DNA of 64,000 nt from an uncultured Collinsella sp. (GCA_900545745.1 URAD01000003.1:1-64000); one strand, 5' to 3'; positions 25,462 to 34,104 are shown, numbered from the stretch's first letter. The notes: a model not told the origin generated them from the letters alone. Made by a program: numbers and translations.

Positions 25462-26040
25462 TTAACCGCGCGCCTTCTTTACGATCGTAAAGTCTGGAGC
25501 CATACTCACAACGGCATCCGCCGCACTCGACGCAAAGCGCCGGTCCGTATCGAGTTCACGGGTAACCACCGAGAGCCGTACGCCCTCGACGCCCCGGAGC
25601 ATGCGGCCCAAAACAGGCTGCACCGGCGTATACATGCGCACGGTATGCTCGTCCGAATCGCCTCGGAAAAGCGGCGTGTGCATATTGCCGATCTCCCAGC
25701 ACGCATGCGCGAGCGCAATCGGGTCCATGCGGTCGACTTCGACCAAATAAACCTCAGCGCTGCGCAGACGTACGACAACCACCACGGGCACCGCACCCGT
25801 GTGGTCGATAGCGAGCACGTCACCGTCGGCAAGACGACCGCCGTCGGCAGTATCCAGCCGAACATCGACCGTGCGCCCCAGCTCCGTCACGCCCACAAGA
25901 GCGCATACATCAGCCTGGTCCCAATCGAGCAGCAGCTCGTCAACTTCAAAGACGCCGCCCAGCTTCCGGCGAAGCAGGAGTTCATAGGACGGATCGTTGA
26001 GATTTCCCAAGCATGTCGTCGAAACCAAGCGCTCAGGCAT
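25462..26040 (-). CDS. UreE-like metallochaperone, no urease nearby
   Basis: 192 residues. The N-terminal part (RTVDVRLDTADGGRLADGDVL) matches the beta domain of UreE; the centre (ALAHACWEIGNMHTPLFRG) matches its conserved AAYxLGNRHxP segment. The following VQPVLGRMLRGV matches the helix that in true UreE starts with HDHVL, but the nickel-binding histidine is replaced by glutamine. No ureA/B/C or other accessory genes lie in the window. It starts 3 bp after a SlyD-type gene, itself a family known for nickel binding. The role may be metal handling for another enzyme. Confidence 0.7.
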   Translation of the reverse strand: MPERLVSTTCLGNLNDPSYELLLRRKLGGVFEVDELLLDWDQADVCALVGVTELGRTVDVRLDTADGGRLADGDVLAIDHTGAVPVVVVVRLRSAEVYLVEVDRMDPIALAHACWEIGNMHTPLFRGDSDEHTVRMYTPVQPVLGRMLRGVEGVRLSVVTRELDTDRRFASSAADAVVSMAPDFTIVKKARG

Positions 26041-26043
26041 ACT

Positions 26044-26472
26044 CTAACCCTCGACCTCGACGAGCTCGATATCAAAGTTGAGGTCCTTGCCGGCCAGCTC
26101 GTGGTTGGCGTCGAGCGTCACGGCCTCGGGCGTTACGTCGATGACCACGGCGGGGACGGGCATGCCGCTCGGCGTGGACAGAAAAAGCTTCATGCCCTTC
26201 TCGATCTGCTCGATGTTGGGAACCTGTTCGGCCGGGAAGGTAATAACCATCTCGGGATTGTGCTCGCCGTAGGCATCGGCAGCAGGAATGTGCACGGTCT
26301 TCTTCTCGCCCACCTGCATGTCGACAACAGCGGCGTCAAAGCCCTTGATCATCTGACCGGCGCCGCAGGTGAACTCCAGCGGCTCGCCGCGATCGTAGGA
26401 GCTATCGAACTGCGTGCCGTCGTCAAGCGTGCCGCGATAATGAGTCTTGACCTTCTTGCCCTGGTTGGACAT
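26044..26472 (-). CDS. slyD: SlyD-type FKBP peptidyl-prolyl isomerase
   Basis: 142 residues. FKBP strands VKTHYRGTLDDGTQFDSS and EPLEFTCGAGQMIKGFDAAV surround an inserted IF chaperone domain (DAYGEHNPEMVITFPAEQ), the SlyD layout. Catalyses proline isomerisation and holds folding proteins. The histidine/cysteine-rich metal tail of E. coli SlyD is absent. The start is the ATG at 26472 after CGGAGGTTACC. It is the first gene of the pair with the UreE-like protein. Confidence 0.92.
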   Translation of the reverse strand: MSNQGKKVKTHYRGTLDDGTQFDSSYDRGEPLEFTCGAGQMIKGFDAAVVDMQVGEKKTVHIPAADAYGEHNPEMVITFPAEQVPNIEQIEKGMKLFLSTPSGMPVPAVVIDVTPEAVTLDANHELAGKDLNFDIELVEVEG

Positions 26473-26592
26473 GGTAACCTCCGTGATAAGGGCGGCGCAC
26501 AACGCGGGCCGCCGTGAACATATGGCGCTAACTATACCCTAGTCATACAATTCAATGACAGTTTGCAAAGAAACGCTGCAACCGGAGGAACC

Positions 26593-27606
26593 ATGGCATA
26601 TCCCGTATTTGACCTACACTGCGACACCGCCGACCGCATCGGCTGGGCCACGCTCGATCTCGACCTGCGCTTTACCGCCGGCACCGACGGTTATTTCCCC
26701 GGCGACGAAACGCATCCGCAAGATTTCGACCTCATCGAGGGCAACGCCTGCGCCATCTCGCTCGCAAAGATCGGCAACACGCCATGGGCACAGTGCTTCG
26801 CCACGTTTGTCCCCGATGAGATTCCCACCGCCCACGCCGCGCGCTTCCAGGCGCAGATCATGGCGCATATGAGCGGCCAGGCAATGCTCAACCACGACCG
26901 CATGGTCAACGTACGCAGCGCGGCAGACATTCGCCCCGCGCTCAAAGACGGCAAGGTCGCCTGCATCCACACCATCGAAAACGCCACGTTCTTTGCCGAG
27001 GACCCCGCGTTGATCGAGGTGCTCAAGAGCTTGGGCGTACTCATGTCATCGCTCAGCTGGAATGCGCAGGGACCGCTTGCGAGCGGCCACGACACCCACG
27101 CCGGCCTCACCGCCGCCGGCATCGAGGCACTTACGCAGATGGAGCACGCCGGCATGGTGCTTGACGTCTCCCACCTCAACGATGAGTGCTTTGACGAGGT
27201 TGTCGCCCACGCCACACGTCCCTTCGTCGCCAGCCACTCCAACTCCCGTGCGGTTTGCGGCGTCAAACGCAACCTTACCGACAACCAGTTCCGCACCATT
27301 CGCGACATGGGCGGTATCGTCGGCCTCAACTACTGCAGCGAGTTCCTTTCCAACGACGCAACCGACAAGACCGCCGCAGACGTCACCTTCGACCAGCTGG
27401 CGGCACATATCGAGCACTGGCTCGACCTGGGCGGCGAGGACGTCATCGCGCTCGGCGGCGACTGGGACGGTGCCACGGTGCCCGCCTTCCTCTCCGATGC
27501 CAGCAAGATGCCCGAGTTCCAGAACATGCTCTCCAAGCACTTTGGCAAGACCGTGATGCAGAAGCTCTGCAGCGATAATGCCCTTGCCTTCTTCGAGCGT
27601 TATTAA
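26593..27606 (+). CDS. membrane dipeptidase (peptidase family M19)
   Basis: 337 residues. Zinc ligands are visible in FDLHCDTADRIG (His-x-Asp), in HTIENATFF (Glu), and in VASHSNSRAVCG and the preceding LDVSHLND (His). ALGGDWDG closes the barrel as in renal dipeptidase. Cleaves dipeptides, with tolerance for D-amino acids. There is no signal peptide, so it acts in the cytoplasm despite the family name. Start ATG 26593 after CGGAGGAACC. Confidence 0.92.
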   Translation: MAYPVFDLHCDTADRIGWATLDLDLRFTAGTDGYFPGDETHPQDFDLIEGNACAISLAKIGNTPWAQCFATFVPDEIPTAHAARFQAQIMAHMSGQAMLNHDRMVNVRSAADIRPALKDGKVACIHTIENATFFAEDPALIEVLKSLGVLMSSLSWNAQGPLASGHDTHAGLTAAGIEALTQMEHAGMVLDVSHLNDECFDEVVAHATRPFVASHSNSRAVCGVKRNLTDNQFRTIRDMGGIVGLNYCSEFLSNDATDKTAADVTFDQLAAHIEHWLDLGGEDVIALGGDWDGATVPAFLSDASKMPEFQNMLSKHFGKTVMQKLCSDNALAFFERY

Positions 27607-27626
27607 TTTCACATCCCCTGAGCGAG

Positions 27627-27656
27627 CCGGCATGCCGAACGGTCGACATGCCGGCC
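27627..27656 (+). terminator. hairpin after the M19 peptidase gene
   Basis: GCCGGCATG / CATGCCGGC with a 12-nt loop, 20 bp past the stop. It lacks a T tract, so termination is uncertain; it also lies just before the next start. Confidence 0.4.
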
Positions 27657-27680
27657 CGTCCCCAATCTGAAGGACCGCTT

Positions 27681-28457
27681 TTGACGCAGCAGTTTACGAT
27701 TTCCGTATCCCGACCGGATGGGACGCCCATCCCCGTCGTCGTTACCAAAAAGTGCGTCAAGAACTTCAACCTACGCGTCACATCGAGCGGCGAGGTCCAC
27801 GCCAGCGCACCACTTGGCGCCAGCCGCGAGCGTATTGAAGCGTTTGTGAAGCGCAACAGCGCCTGGATTATCAGCCGACGTGCCCAGCGCGAGCAACGTC
27901 AGGCGACGGCGCGAGAGCCGCTCAGTCCCTCGTCCATCATTGCACTTTGGGGCAAGCCCATCACGGTACAGGATGCACTCGATCATAACTTTGCATCACC
28001 CGCACCGCGGCCCAAGCAGGCTACCTTCGCAAGTTTTATGGGTACCGACGAGCCAAACGGACGTCCGCAGGCCAAGTGGAACGCGACCCTCGACGGCTTA
28101 ACGCCCAGTGAGATCCAAGCCCATATTGACCAGCTCTATACGTCCGAGGTCACATCGGCACTGCGCGATATGGTGCACGCATACGAAATCGCAATGGGTG
28201 TCGCCGTATCCCGCGTTTCCGTACGCAGCATGAAAACGCGTTGGGGATCATGCACGCCCAAGACCGGAGCCATTCGCATCGCACGCGAACTTGCCGCCTA
28301 TCCCATCGAATGCCTCGACATGGTTGTCGCCCACGAGCTCGTCCACTTGCTCGAGCCAAGCCACAACCAGCGGTTCCACGTCCTGCTCGACACATACTGC
28401 CCCAACAATAGAGCACTTTCTCAGCGACTCAAGCAGCCACCCATAGAGACGTATTAG
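27681..28457 (+). CDS. YgjP-like zinc metallopeptidase (M48/DUF45 family)
   Basis: 258 residues. The zinc motif HELVHLLEPSHNQRFH (HExxH and a distal His) and the preceding MKTRWGSCTPKTGAIRI are diagnostic of the DUF45/YgjP family. The N-terminal half is a beta-rich domain. I prefer the TTG at 27681, which follows GAAGGACCGCTT; an ATG 33 bp upstream has no ribosome binding site. Its stop is 6 bp from the stop of the convergent folB. Confidence 0.9.
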   Translation: MTQQFTISVSRPDGTPIPVVVTKKCVKNFNLRVTSSGEVHASAPLGASRERIEAFVKRNSAWIISRRAQREQRQATAREPLSPSSIIALWGKPITVQDALDHNFASPAPRPKQATFASFMGTDEPNGRPQAKWNATLDGLTPSEIQAHIDQLYTSEVTSALRDMVHAYEIAMGVAVSRVSVRSMKTRWGSCTPKTGAIRIARELAAYPIECLDMVVAHELVHLLEPSHNQRFHVLLDTYCPNNRALSQRLKQPPIETY

Positions 28458-28463
28458 AACCGG

Positions 28464-28949
28464 TTAGCGCACACGCTCGATCTCGACACCGCAGCTTGCC
28501 AGGGGAAGACCGACGGGCGCCCAAGGCTTATCGAGCTTAACGCGCACGCCAAGCAGCAGGGGGTAACGACGTAGCAGCATCTGGGCCACGCCCTCGGCTG
28601 CAGCCTCGATGAGCTTAAACGTATGCTCGCGCAGATAGCCATCGACATCGTGGCATACCGAGCCGTAGTCAATCGAGGCGTTCAGGTTATCGTGCTCCCC
28701 CGCTGCACGCAGGTCGGCATAGAGCACCAGGGACACGATGAACTTCTGGCCCAGCGCGTTCTCTTCGGGATATACGCCGTGGTTAGCAAAAACCTCAAGA
28801 CCTTCAACGGTGATGCGGTCGGCATGGCGCAGATCGTCATAGCTCACGTGGGGTACCGCCGTTGCGGTGGATATTTCGCCCCTTCCACGGCGGGCGAGCT
28901 CGGCACCTTCAGTCTTGGTTGCATTCTCGGGCAGTTTCTTATTGCTCAT
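28464..28949 (-). CDS. folB: dihydroneopterin aldolase
   Basis: 161 residues; the core (about 45-160) is FolB: DRITVEGLEVFANHGVYPEE, the catalytic lysine region VKLDKPWAPV, and the DYGSVCHDV pterin-binding part. Converts dihydroneopterin to hydroxymethyl-dihydropterin in folate synthesis. It has an extra N-terminal stretch of about 40 residues. It is the last gene after folE and an HD protein; folP and folK are not in the window. Confidence 0.92.
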   Translation of the reverse strand: MSNKKLPENATKTEGAELARRGRGEISTATAVPHVSYDDLRHADRITVEGLEVFANHGVYPEENALGQKFIVSLVLYADLRAAGEHDNLNASIDYGSVCHDVDGYLREHTFKLIEAAAEGVAQMLLRRYPLLLGVRVKLDKPWAPVGLPLASCGVEIERVR

Positions 28950-28992
28950 CGCGATCGTCTCCTTCGTTTAGAGCCCCGACCGCGCAAACTAA

Positions 28993-29574
28993 CTACACGC
29001 GAATCGACAGGTTCTTTTTATCATCGCTCCAGTTGCAAGCATTGCGCGCGGGGCATGCAAAGCAGGCGCGCGACGCTTTATCGGCCGCATAGAGCAGACG
29101 CTCAAGCGGTTGGCTGTTCACGCGCAGCTTTCGATGGCCCAGAATGGCCGTCTTAATGGCTGCGGCATCGGCCGGCTCAAACGCCACATCATCGGGCATG
29201 CCGCCGAGAATCGCATCAGCGACGCGTTCGCTTGCAACATCATGGGATATACCCGATTCATACTGTTCATCTTTGCCGATATCGTGAAGAAGTGCCGTGG
29301 CGTAGATGACCTCGCGGTCAAATTCGAGCTGTTCCTCGAGATTCTTGATCCACATAATGCGAGCGACATCGAGCAGATGGTCAATACCGTGGCGGCAGAA
29401 GATGCGCCCCGATTCCAACTGCGCAATGTTGCCCAGGTGCCGCCGAAACAGCCCGTTGGCACAAATGTAATCAATGCGAGGCATGGCATCAAAGGGGGCC
29501 AGGCCCGAAGCCATGAAGCCGCGACGCGGCGTCCCCTCATTGGTCTTCGATGTAAAGTCGTTGACGACCCTCAT
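28993..29574 (-). CDS. HD-domain phosphohydrolase inside the folate operon
   Basis: 193 residues. The HD motif is seen as FCRHGIDHLLDVARIM and ATALLHDIGKDEQY, with a further SHDVASERVADAIL. It ends with a cysteine cluster CFACPARNACNW, which could hold a metal or Fe-S cluster. The start is the ATG at 29574, one base past the folE stop codon, so it is coupled to folE. Its place suggests a nucleotide or pterin triphosphate/monophosphate substrate, perhaps the missing dihydroneopterin phosphate step; this is inference. Confidence 0.8.
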   Translation of the reverse strand: MRVVNDFTSKTNEGTPRRGFMASGLAPFDAMPRIDYICANGLFRRHLGNIAQLESGRIFCRHGIDHLLDVARIMWIKNLEEQLEFDREVIYATALLHDIGKDEQYESGISHDVASERVADAILGGMPDDVAFEPADAAAIKTAILGHRKLRVNSQPLERLLYAADKASRACFACPARNACNWSDDKKNLSIRV

Positions 29575-29575
29575 G

Positions 29576-30133
29576 CTAACGGTCCAGCATCCTAAAGAAC
29601 CGCTCCTCGAGCGACGGATCGGTCTCAAAGACGCCGCGGCGAGCGAGCGTCACGGTCTTGGTGCCAGGCTTTTGCACGCCGCGCATGGTCATGCACATAT
29701 GCTCAGCCTCCATGAGCACAATCGCTCCCTGGGGAGCGAGATACTCCATGAGGGCATCGGCAACCTGTGCGCACAGCTGCTCCTGCAGCTGCAGACGACG
29801 GGCGTAGACCTCAACCGTGCGGGCAAGCTTAGAGAGCCCTGCGACACGGCCGTTGGGGATATAACCAATGGCGGCCTTGCCATAAAACGGCAGCAGATGA
29901 TGCTCGCACAGCGAGTAAAACGTGATGTCGCGCTCGATAACCAAATCGTTCGAAGCGACGGCAAAGGTTTTGGACAGGTGCTCCTCGGCACTCTGGTCCA
30001 TACCGCCGGCGATCTCACCATACATACGGGCAACGCGCGCCGGGGTCTCCAGCAGGCCCTCACGAGTTGGGTCCTCGCCTATGCCCTCAAGCAACAGCTT
30101 AATGGCGGCCTCGACTTTTTTCTGATCGATCAT
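29576..30133 (-). CDS. folE: GTP cyclohydrolase I
   Basis: 185 residues. Opens GTP to dihydroneopterin triphosphate. Zinc ligands lie in FYSLCEHHLLPFYG (Cys and His) and HMCMTMRGVQKPGT (Cys); the GYIPNGRVAGLSKLAR loop binds GTP. The start is the ATG at 30133, behind GTGAGGCCCAG; an alternative start 63 bp upstream lacks support. First gene of the folE-HD-folB set. Confidence 0.96.
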   Translation of the reverse strand: MIDQKKVEAAIKLLLEGIGEDPTREGLLETPARVARMYGEIAGGMDQSAEEHLSKTFAVASNDLVIERDITFYSLCEHHLLPFYGKAAIGYIPNGRVAGLSKLARTVEVYARRLQLQEQLCAQVADALMEYLAPQGAIVLMEAEHMCMTMRGVQKPGTKTVTLARRGVFETDPSLEERFFRMLDR

Positions 30134-30199
30134 CTGGGCCTCACTTTTCCGATTTTGCGTTCGCGCTATTGTACCACGCCCTTTGGCATCGGCCACAAG

Positions 30200-30781
30200 C
30201 TACATAGTATGGGTCGAATAGACTGGATCGTCCCGCCAAAGTTCAACCGCATCACAAAGCGCAACACCCTCGCGCTCAGCACGGTCGCGCGTAGCGTTCA
30301 TATCGATCACACGCTGGTTACTCGAGCCCCTAAAACGCAATGAGATATCGTACAGCTCCTGAACAAACGGGCCATCCACCAACATATCGAGGCAGGCAAG
30401 GATACGGTCCGTCGCCTCGGTATGGTGACGACCACCCGGCATAAGCTCCTCGAGCACGTCGCCGGTAAAACACCAAATGGTCTTTCCTGACCCCGCGGGA
30501 TAGGCCGCACGCACGCGTTCGATAAAGTCAACAAGCCCCACCTGATTCTCGGGCTCCATAGGCTCGCCGCCCAGAATCGTCAGGCCGTCAATAAAGGGAT
30601 GATCGAGGCTCTCGATAATCTTGTCCTCGACGGCACGATCGAACGGCTCGCCCGCAGCAAAGTCCCACGCGACAGAGTTAAAGCAGTTCTTGCACCCACG
30701 ACGGCACCCACTCACAAACAGAGAAGTACGAACGCCTTCCCCATCAGCAATGTCGAAATACTTAATGTTCGCGTAGTTCAT
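30200..30781 (-). CDS. nrdG: anaerobic ribonucleotide reductase activating enzyme
   Basis: 193 residues. Radical-SAM protein with the cluster motif CRRGCKNC (CxxxCxxC) preceded by GVRTSLFVSG. It generates the glycyl radical on NrdD. GGEPM is the SAM-binding motif. The start is the ATG at 30781 after GGGAGAGTTACCT; the ribosome binding site directly follows a long palindrome (30797-30880). It lies downstream of nrdD on the same strand, 426 bp away. Confidence 0.93.
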   Translation of the reverse strand: MNYANIKYFDIADGEGVRTSLFVSGCRRGCKNCFNSVAWDFAAGEPFDRAVEDKIIESLDHPFIDGLTILGGEPMEPENQVGLVDFIERVRAAYPAGSGKTIWCFTGDVLEELMPGGRHHTEATDRILACLDMLVDGPFVQELYDISLRFRGSSNQRVIDMNATRDRAEREGVALCDAVELWRDDPVYSTHTM

Positions 30782-30796
30782 AGGTAACTCTCCCGG

Positions 30797-30880
30797 GAGG
30801 CCGGGACATATCATCCCGTCCTCAAACATTCTCGGCCTTCGGCCTGCGAAACTGCGGGCGGGACGATATGTCCCGGCCTC
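30797..30880. repeat. 84-bp palindromic element before nrdG
   Basis: Arms GAGGCCGGGACATATCATCC.. (30797-30821) and ..GATATGTCCCGGCCTC (30856-30880) pair over 25 bp with two imperfect positions; inside, TCGGCC-TTC-GGCC makes a small terminal hairpin. It ends 15 bp before the nrdG start codon. Confidence 0.8.
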
Positions 30881-31058
30881 ATGCAAAGGGTAACTCAATG
30901 AACGAAGCGAACATCGAGTATAGGGTTCGAGGTCCAATAAAAACTTTGTTGCAGCTCAACCGCCATCGCAAGTAAATCGCAGCTGCAGCTCAAATTATTT
31001 CCGCTAAGAACTTCGAGGAGTGAGCAGGCCTCATGCTGCATCTCAGCTACGTCAACTT

Positions 31059-31196
31059 GGCCGCCCCGTAGCGAGGCCCCGGACCTTTGCTCGATATGAG
31101 TTCCGCACGAACAGGAGGCGCCAGTGGCGCCTCCGTCGTGAGCCAGGACTGTCCGAAATAGCGAGTAAAGGTCCGGGGCCTCGCTACGGGGCGGCC
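31059..31196. repeat. 138-bp palindromic element after nrdD
   Basis: 35-bp arms (31059-31093 and 31162-31196; GGCCGCCCCGTAGCGAGG and its complement at the ends) differ at a single base. At the centre GGAGGCGCC-AGT-GGCGCCTCC (31114-31134) forms a second hairpin. It begins 12 bp past the nrdD stop. The rest of the 30782-31207 gap shows no gene. Confidence 0.85.
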
Positions 31197-31207
31197 TGGG
31201 ATGGTTA

Positions 31208-33430
31208 TTAGAGATGCAGCACGCGGTCGCGGATCTCCTCGGTTCGACCCTGGTTCCAGAATTGGGTACCGATGTAGCCGCACGTACGACGGGCGACGTT
31301 CATCTTCTCCTGATCGCGGTTGCCGCAGTTGGGGCACTCCCACACCAGCTTGCCGTCATCCTCGACAATCTTGATCTCACCGTCGTAGCCGCACACCTGG
31401 CAGTAGTCGCTCTTGGTGTTGAGCTCGGCGTACATGATGTTGTCGTAGATGTACTGCATCACGCGAATGACAGCCTTGAGGTTGTCCTGCATGTTGGGAA
31501 CCTCGACGTAGGAGATGGCACCGCCCGGCGAAAGCTGCTGGAACATACCCTCGAACTTGAGCTTATCGAAAGCATCAATCTCCTCAGACACATGGACGTG
31601 GTAGCTGTTGGTGATGTAGCCCTTGTCCGTCACGCCCGGGATGATGCCAAAACGACGCTGCAGGCACTTGGCGAACTTGTAGGTCGTCGACTCAAGCGGG
31701 GTACCGTACAGCGAGAAGTCAATATCGCTTTCGGCCTTCCACTCGGCGCACTTGTCGTTCATGCGTTGCATGACGGCCATGGCAAAGGGCGTGCCCTCCT
31801 TCTCGGTGTGGCTGTGGCCCGTCATATACTTGACGCACTCATACAGGCCGGCATAACCCAGACTAATGGTGGAGTAACCGCCCACGAGCAGCTTGTCGAT
31901 CGTCTCGCCCTTCTTCAGACGGGCGAGGGCACCGTACTGCCAAAGAATCGGTGCGGCATCCGAAAGCGTACCCATCAGACGCTCATGACGGCACAGCAGG
32001 GCGCGGTGGCACAGCTCAAGGCGCTCGTCGAAGATCTTCCAGAACTTGTCCATATCCTGGTGCGAGCTCAGCGCGACATCGGGCAGGTTGATGGTCACGA
32101 CGCCCTGGTTAAAGCGACCATAGTACTTGGGCTTGTTCGGGTCGTAGTTCAGCGCGTTGGCAACGTTGTTAAAGCCGTTGCCCGAGCGGTCGGGCGTCAA
32201 GAAGCTGCGGCAGCCCATGCAGGTATAGCAGTCGCCGTTACCCGCGGTCTCGCCCTTCGACAGCTTGAGCTCGCGCATCTTTTTCTCGGAGATGTAATCG
32301 GGCACCATGCGCTTGGCAGTGCACTTGGCAGCCAGCTGGGTCAGGTAGAAGTACGGGGAATCCTCGTGAACGTTATCGTCCTCGAGTACATAGATAAGCT
32401 TGGGGAATGCCGGGGTGATCCATACGCCGGCCTCGTTCTTAACGCCCTCGTAGCGCTGGCGAAGCGTCTCCTCCACGATCATGGCAAGGTCGTGCTTCTC
32501 CTGAGGCGTACGGGCCTCGTTAAGATACATAAAGACCGTCACGAACGGCGCCTGGCCATTGGTGGTCATAAGGGTCACGACCTGATACTGAATCGTCTGG
32601 ACGCCGCGACGGATCTCGTCACGCAGACGGTCCTCAACGACCTCACGGACCTTCTCGGCAGACGCAGAGACACCGAGCTCCTCGAGCTCGCGAGCGACCT
32701 CGCCGCGAATCTTTTGACGGCTCACCTCGACGAACGGGGCAAGATGGGTCAGCGAAATCGACTGGCCTCCGTACTGGGAGGAAGCAACCTGGGCGATGAT
32801 CTGCGTCGCGATGTTGCAGGCGGTCGAGAAGCTGTGCGGCTTCTCGATCAGCGTACCCGAGATAACAGTGCCGTTCTGGAGCATGTCCTCCAGGTTCACC
32901 AGATCGCAGTTGTGCATGTGCTGGGCAAAGTAATCCGAATCGTGGAAATGGATCAGGCCCTCATTATGGGCATCCACGATCTCTTGAGGCAGCAGCACAC
33001 GCTGAGTCAGGTCCTTGGAGATCTCGCCGGCCATATAGTCGCGCTGAACGGAGTTGACGGTCGGGTTCTTGTTGGAGTTCTCCTGCTTGACCTCTTCGTT
33101 GTTGCACTCGATCAGCGACAGAATCTTGTCGTCGGTCGTGTTCTTCTGGCGCTTCAGGCTCTGAACATAGCGATAGATGATGTAATGGCGAGCGACCTCG
33201 TAGCAGTCGAGACGCATGATCTCGTCCTCGACCAGATCCTGGATCTCCTCGACCGACACGGTGTGACCCGCGTTCTCGCATGCCTCGGCGACGTTTTGTG
33301 CCGCGTAAACCACCTGGCGGTCGGTTAGACGAGAGCTCTCCTCGACCTCCAAGTTGGCGGCGCGAATCGCATTGACGATCTTATCGATGTCAAAGACAAC
33401 CTCGGTGCCGCTGCGCTTGATGATCTTCAT
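31208..33430 (-). CDS. nrdD: anaerobic (class III) ribonucleoside-triphosphate reductase
   Basis: 740 residues. Reduces ribonucleoside triphosphates to deoxy forms without oxygen. The N-terminal ATP-cone (MKIIKRSGTEVVFDIDKI...) is the allosteric site; CYTCMGCRSF and the catalytic-centre region follow; near the end CQVCGYDG and CPNCGNRD bind zinc, and RTCGYIG holds the glycyl radical glycine. The start is the ATG at 33430 after AGAGGCAAGAGG. Paired NrdR boxes overlap its promoter. Confidence 0.97.
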   Translation of the reverse strand: MKIIKRSGTEVVFDIDKIVNAIRAANLEVEESSRLTDRQVVYAAQNVAEACENAGHTVSVEEIQDLVEDEIMRLDCYEVARHYIIYRYVQSLKRQKNTTDDKILSLIECNNEEVKQENSNKNPTVNSVQRDYMAGEISKDLTQRVLLPQEIVDAHNEGLIHFHDSDYFAQHMHNCDLVNLEDMLQNGTVISGTLIEKPHSFSTACNIATQIIAQVASSQYGGQSISLTHLAPFVEVSRQKIRGEVARELEELGVSASAEKVREVVEDRLRDEIRRGVQTIQYQVVTLMTTNGQAPFVTVFMYLNEARTPQEKHDLAMIVEETLRQRYEGVKNEAGVWITPAFPKLIYVLEDDNVHEDSPYFYLTQLAAKCTAKRMVPDYISEKKMRELKLSKGETAGNGDCYTCMGCRSFLTPDRSGNGFNNVANALNYDPNKPKYYGRFNQGVVTINLPDVALSSHQDMDKFWKIFDERLELCHRALLCRHERLMGTLSDAAPILWQYGALARLKKGETIDKLLVGGYSTISLGYAGLYECVKYMTGHSHTEKEGTPFAMAVMQRMNDKCAEWKAESDIDFSLYGTPLESTTYKFAKCLQRRFGIIPGVTDKGYITNSYHVHVSEEIDAFDKLKFEGMFQQLSPGGAISYVEVPNMQDNLKAVIRVMQYIYDNIMYAELNTKSDYCQVCGYDGEIKIVEDDGKLVWECPNCGNRDQEKMNVARRTCGYIGTQFWNQGRTEEIRDRVLHL

Positions 33431-33656
33431 CCTCTTGCCTCTTTCGCGTCGTAGCCTCATTGCGCTTCAGAGCCAAACGATGCCCGGCAGGGCTTGCCCC
33501 TGTCTTGCGGCGCCGTCGCGCAATCTGTGTTCTCGATAAACCATAGGTCCTCATGCGGACATTCCTCGCGGCCGATCAAGCGGCTCAAAGGCGTGTCCAA
33601 ATGGGGTGAATAAGGTCCTCGTTCTCTGTCCGCCATCTATCATACGACAAAGACGC

Positions 33657-33703
33657 ATCTATATCCTGTATTCTTTTTTTAGGTCAAACACAACATATAG
33701 TGT
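33657..33703 (-). promoter_or_regulatory. nrdD promoter with two NrdR boxes
   Basis: ACACAACATATAGTGT (33688-33703) is a near-consensus NrdR box; a weaker box covers 33657-33672. Their centres are 31 bp apart, the spacing NrdR needs. The promoter TTGACC (33682-33687), 18-bp spacer, TATAGA (33658-33663) lies between and over them. The leader to the start codon is about 220 nt long and GC-rich; I see no known riboswitch in it. Confidence 0.75.
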
Positions 33704-33904
33704 TTCAGCAGGTCAAAGCAATTGGTCATTTTGCAGACGCATTATAAATGAGGGGTTCTTGGCGAGTCGGTAAAACGTTACCAACACGGCTACCTGCATG
33801 GCAGTTATAAAACCCCCTTAGTCAAGCCGCTGACAAATCCTACTAAAACCAAGCCACTCACGCCAAAAGAATCCAAAAGATTATGCTTGACCAACATGTT
33901 GCGG

Positions 33905-33984
33905 TCGAATGCCGGCGGACGGAGCGACGGGACTGCAAACGCTCGGAAGACTGTAGCCCCGGCACCCCGTCCGCCGGCATTCGA
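33905..33984. repeat. 80-bp palindromic element
   Basis: Perfect 18-bp arms TCGAATGCCGGCGGACGG (33905-33922) and its complement (33967-33984), with a partly paired interior. It lies between the nrdD promoter and the MFS gene. Other parts of the 33431-34104 gap hold only the nrdD leader and promoter. Confidence 0.8.
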
Positions 33985-34038
33985 TAGGCGAGGAGCTATT
34001 ACTTCTCTTCGCGAGCTATCAAGCCATTGATAGAAAGA

Positions 34039-34064
34039 GGGCCGCCGGCATATGTCGGCGGCCC
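34039..34064 (-). terminator. terminator of the MFS gene / acyl operon
   Basis: GGGCCGCCG / CGGCGGCCC with an 8-nt loop, followed on the minus strand by TCTTTCTATC. Confidence 0.85.
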
Positions 34065-34104
34065 CGATAAAACATGATGGGCGGCAAAGCAACTACTCGA
34101 GCGG

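Noticed and set aside
31214..33328. Plus-strand open frame of 704 codons antisense to nrdD
   Set aside because: Same cause: a GC-rich shadow of a fully conserved gene; no recognisable motif.
33431..33656. Cobalamin riboswitch upstream of nrdD
   Set aside because: The conserved core sequences of this class are not visible, and NrdR boxes already account for regulation.
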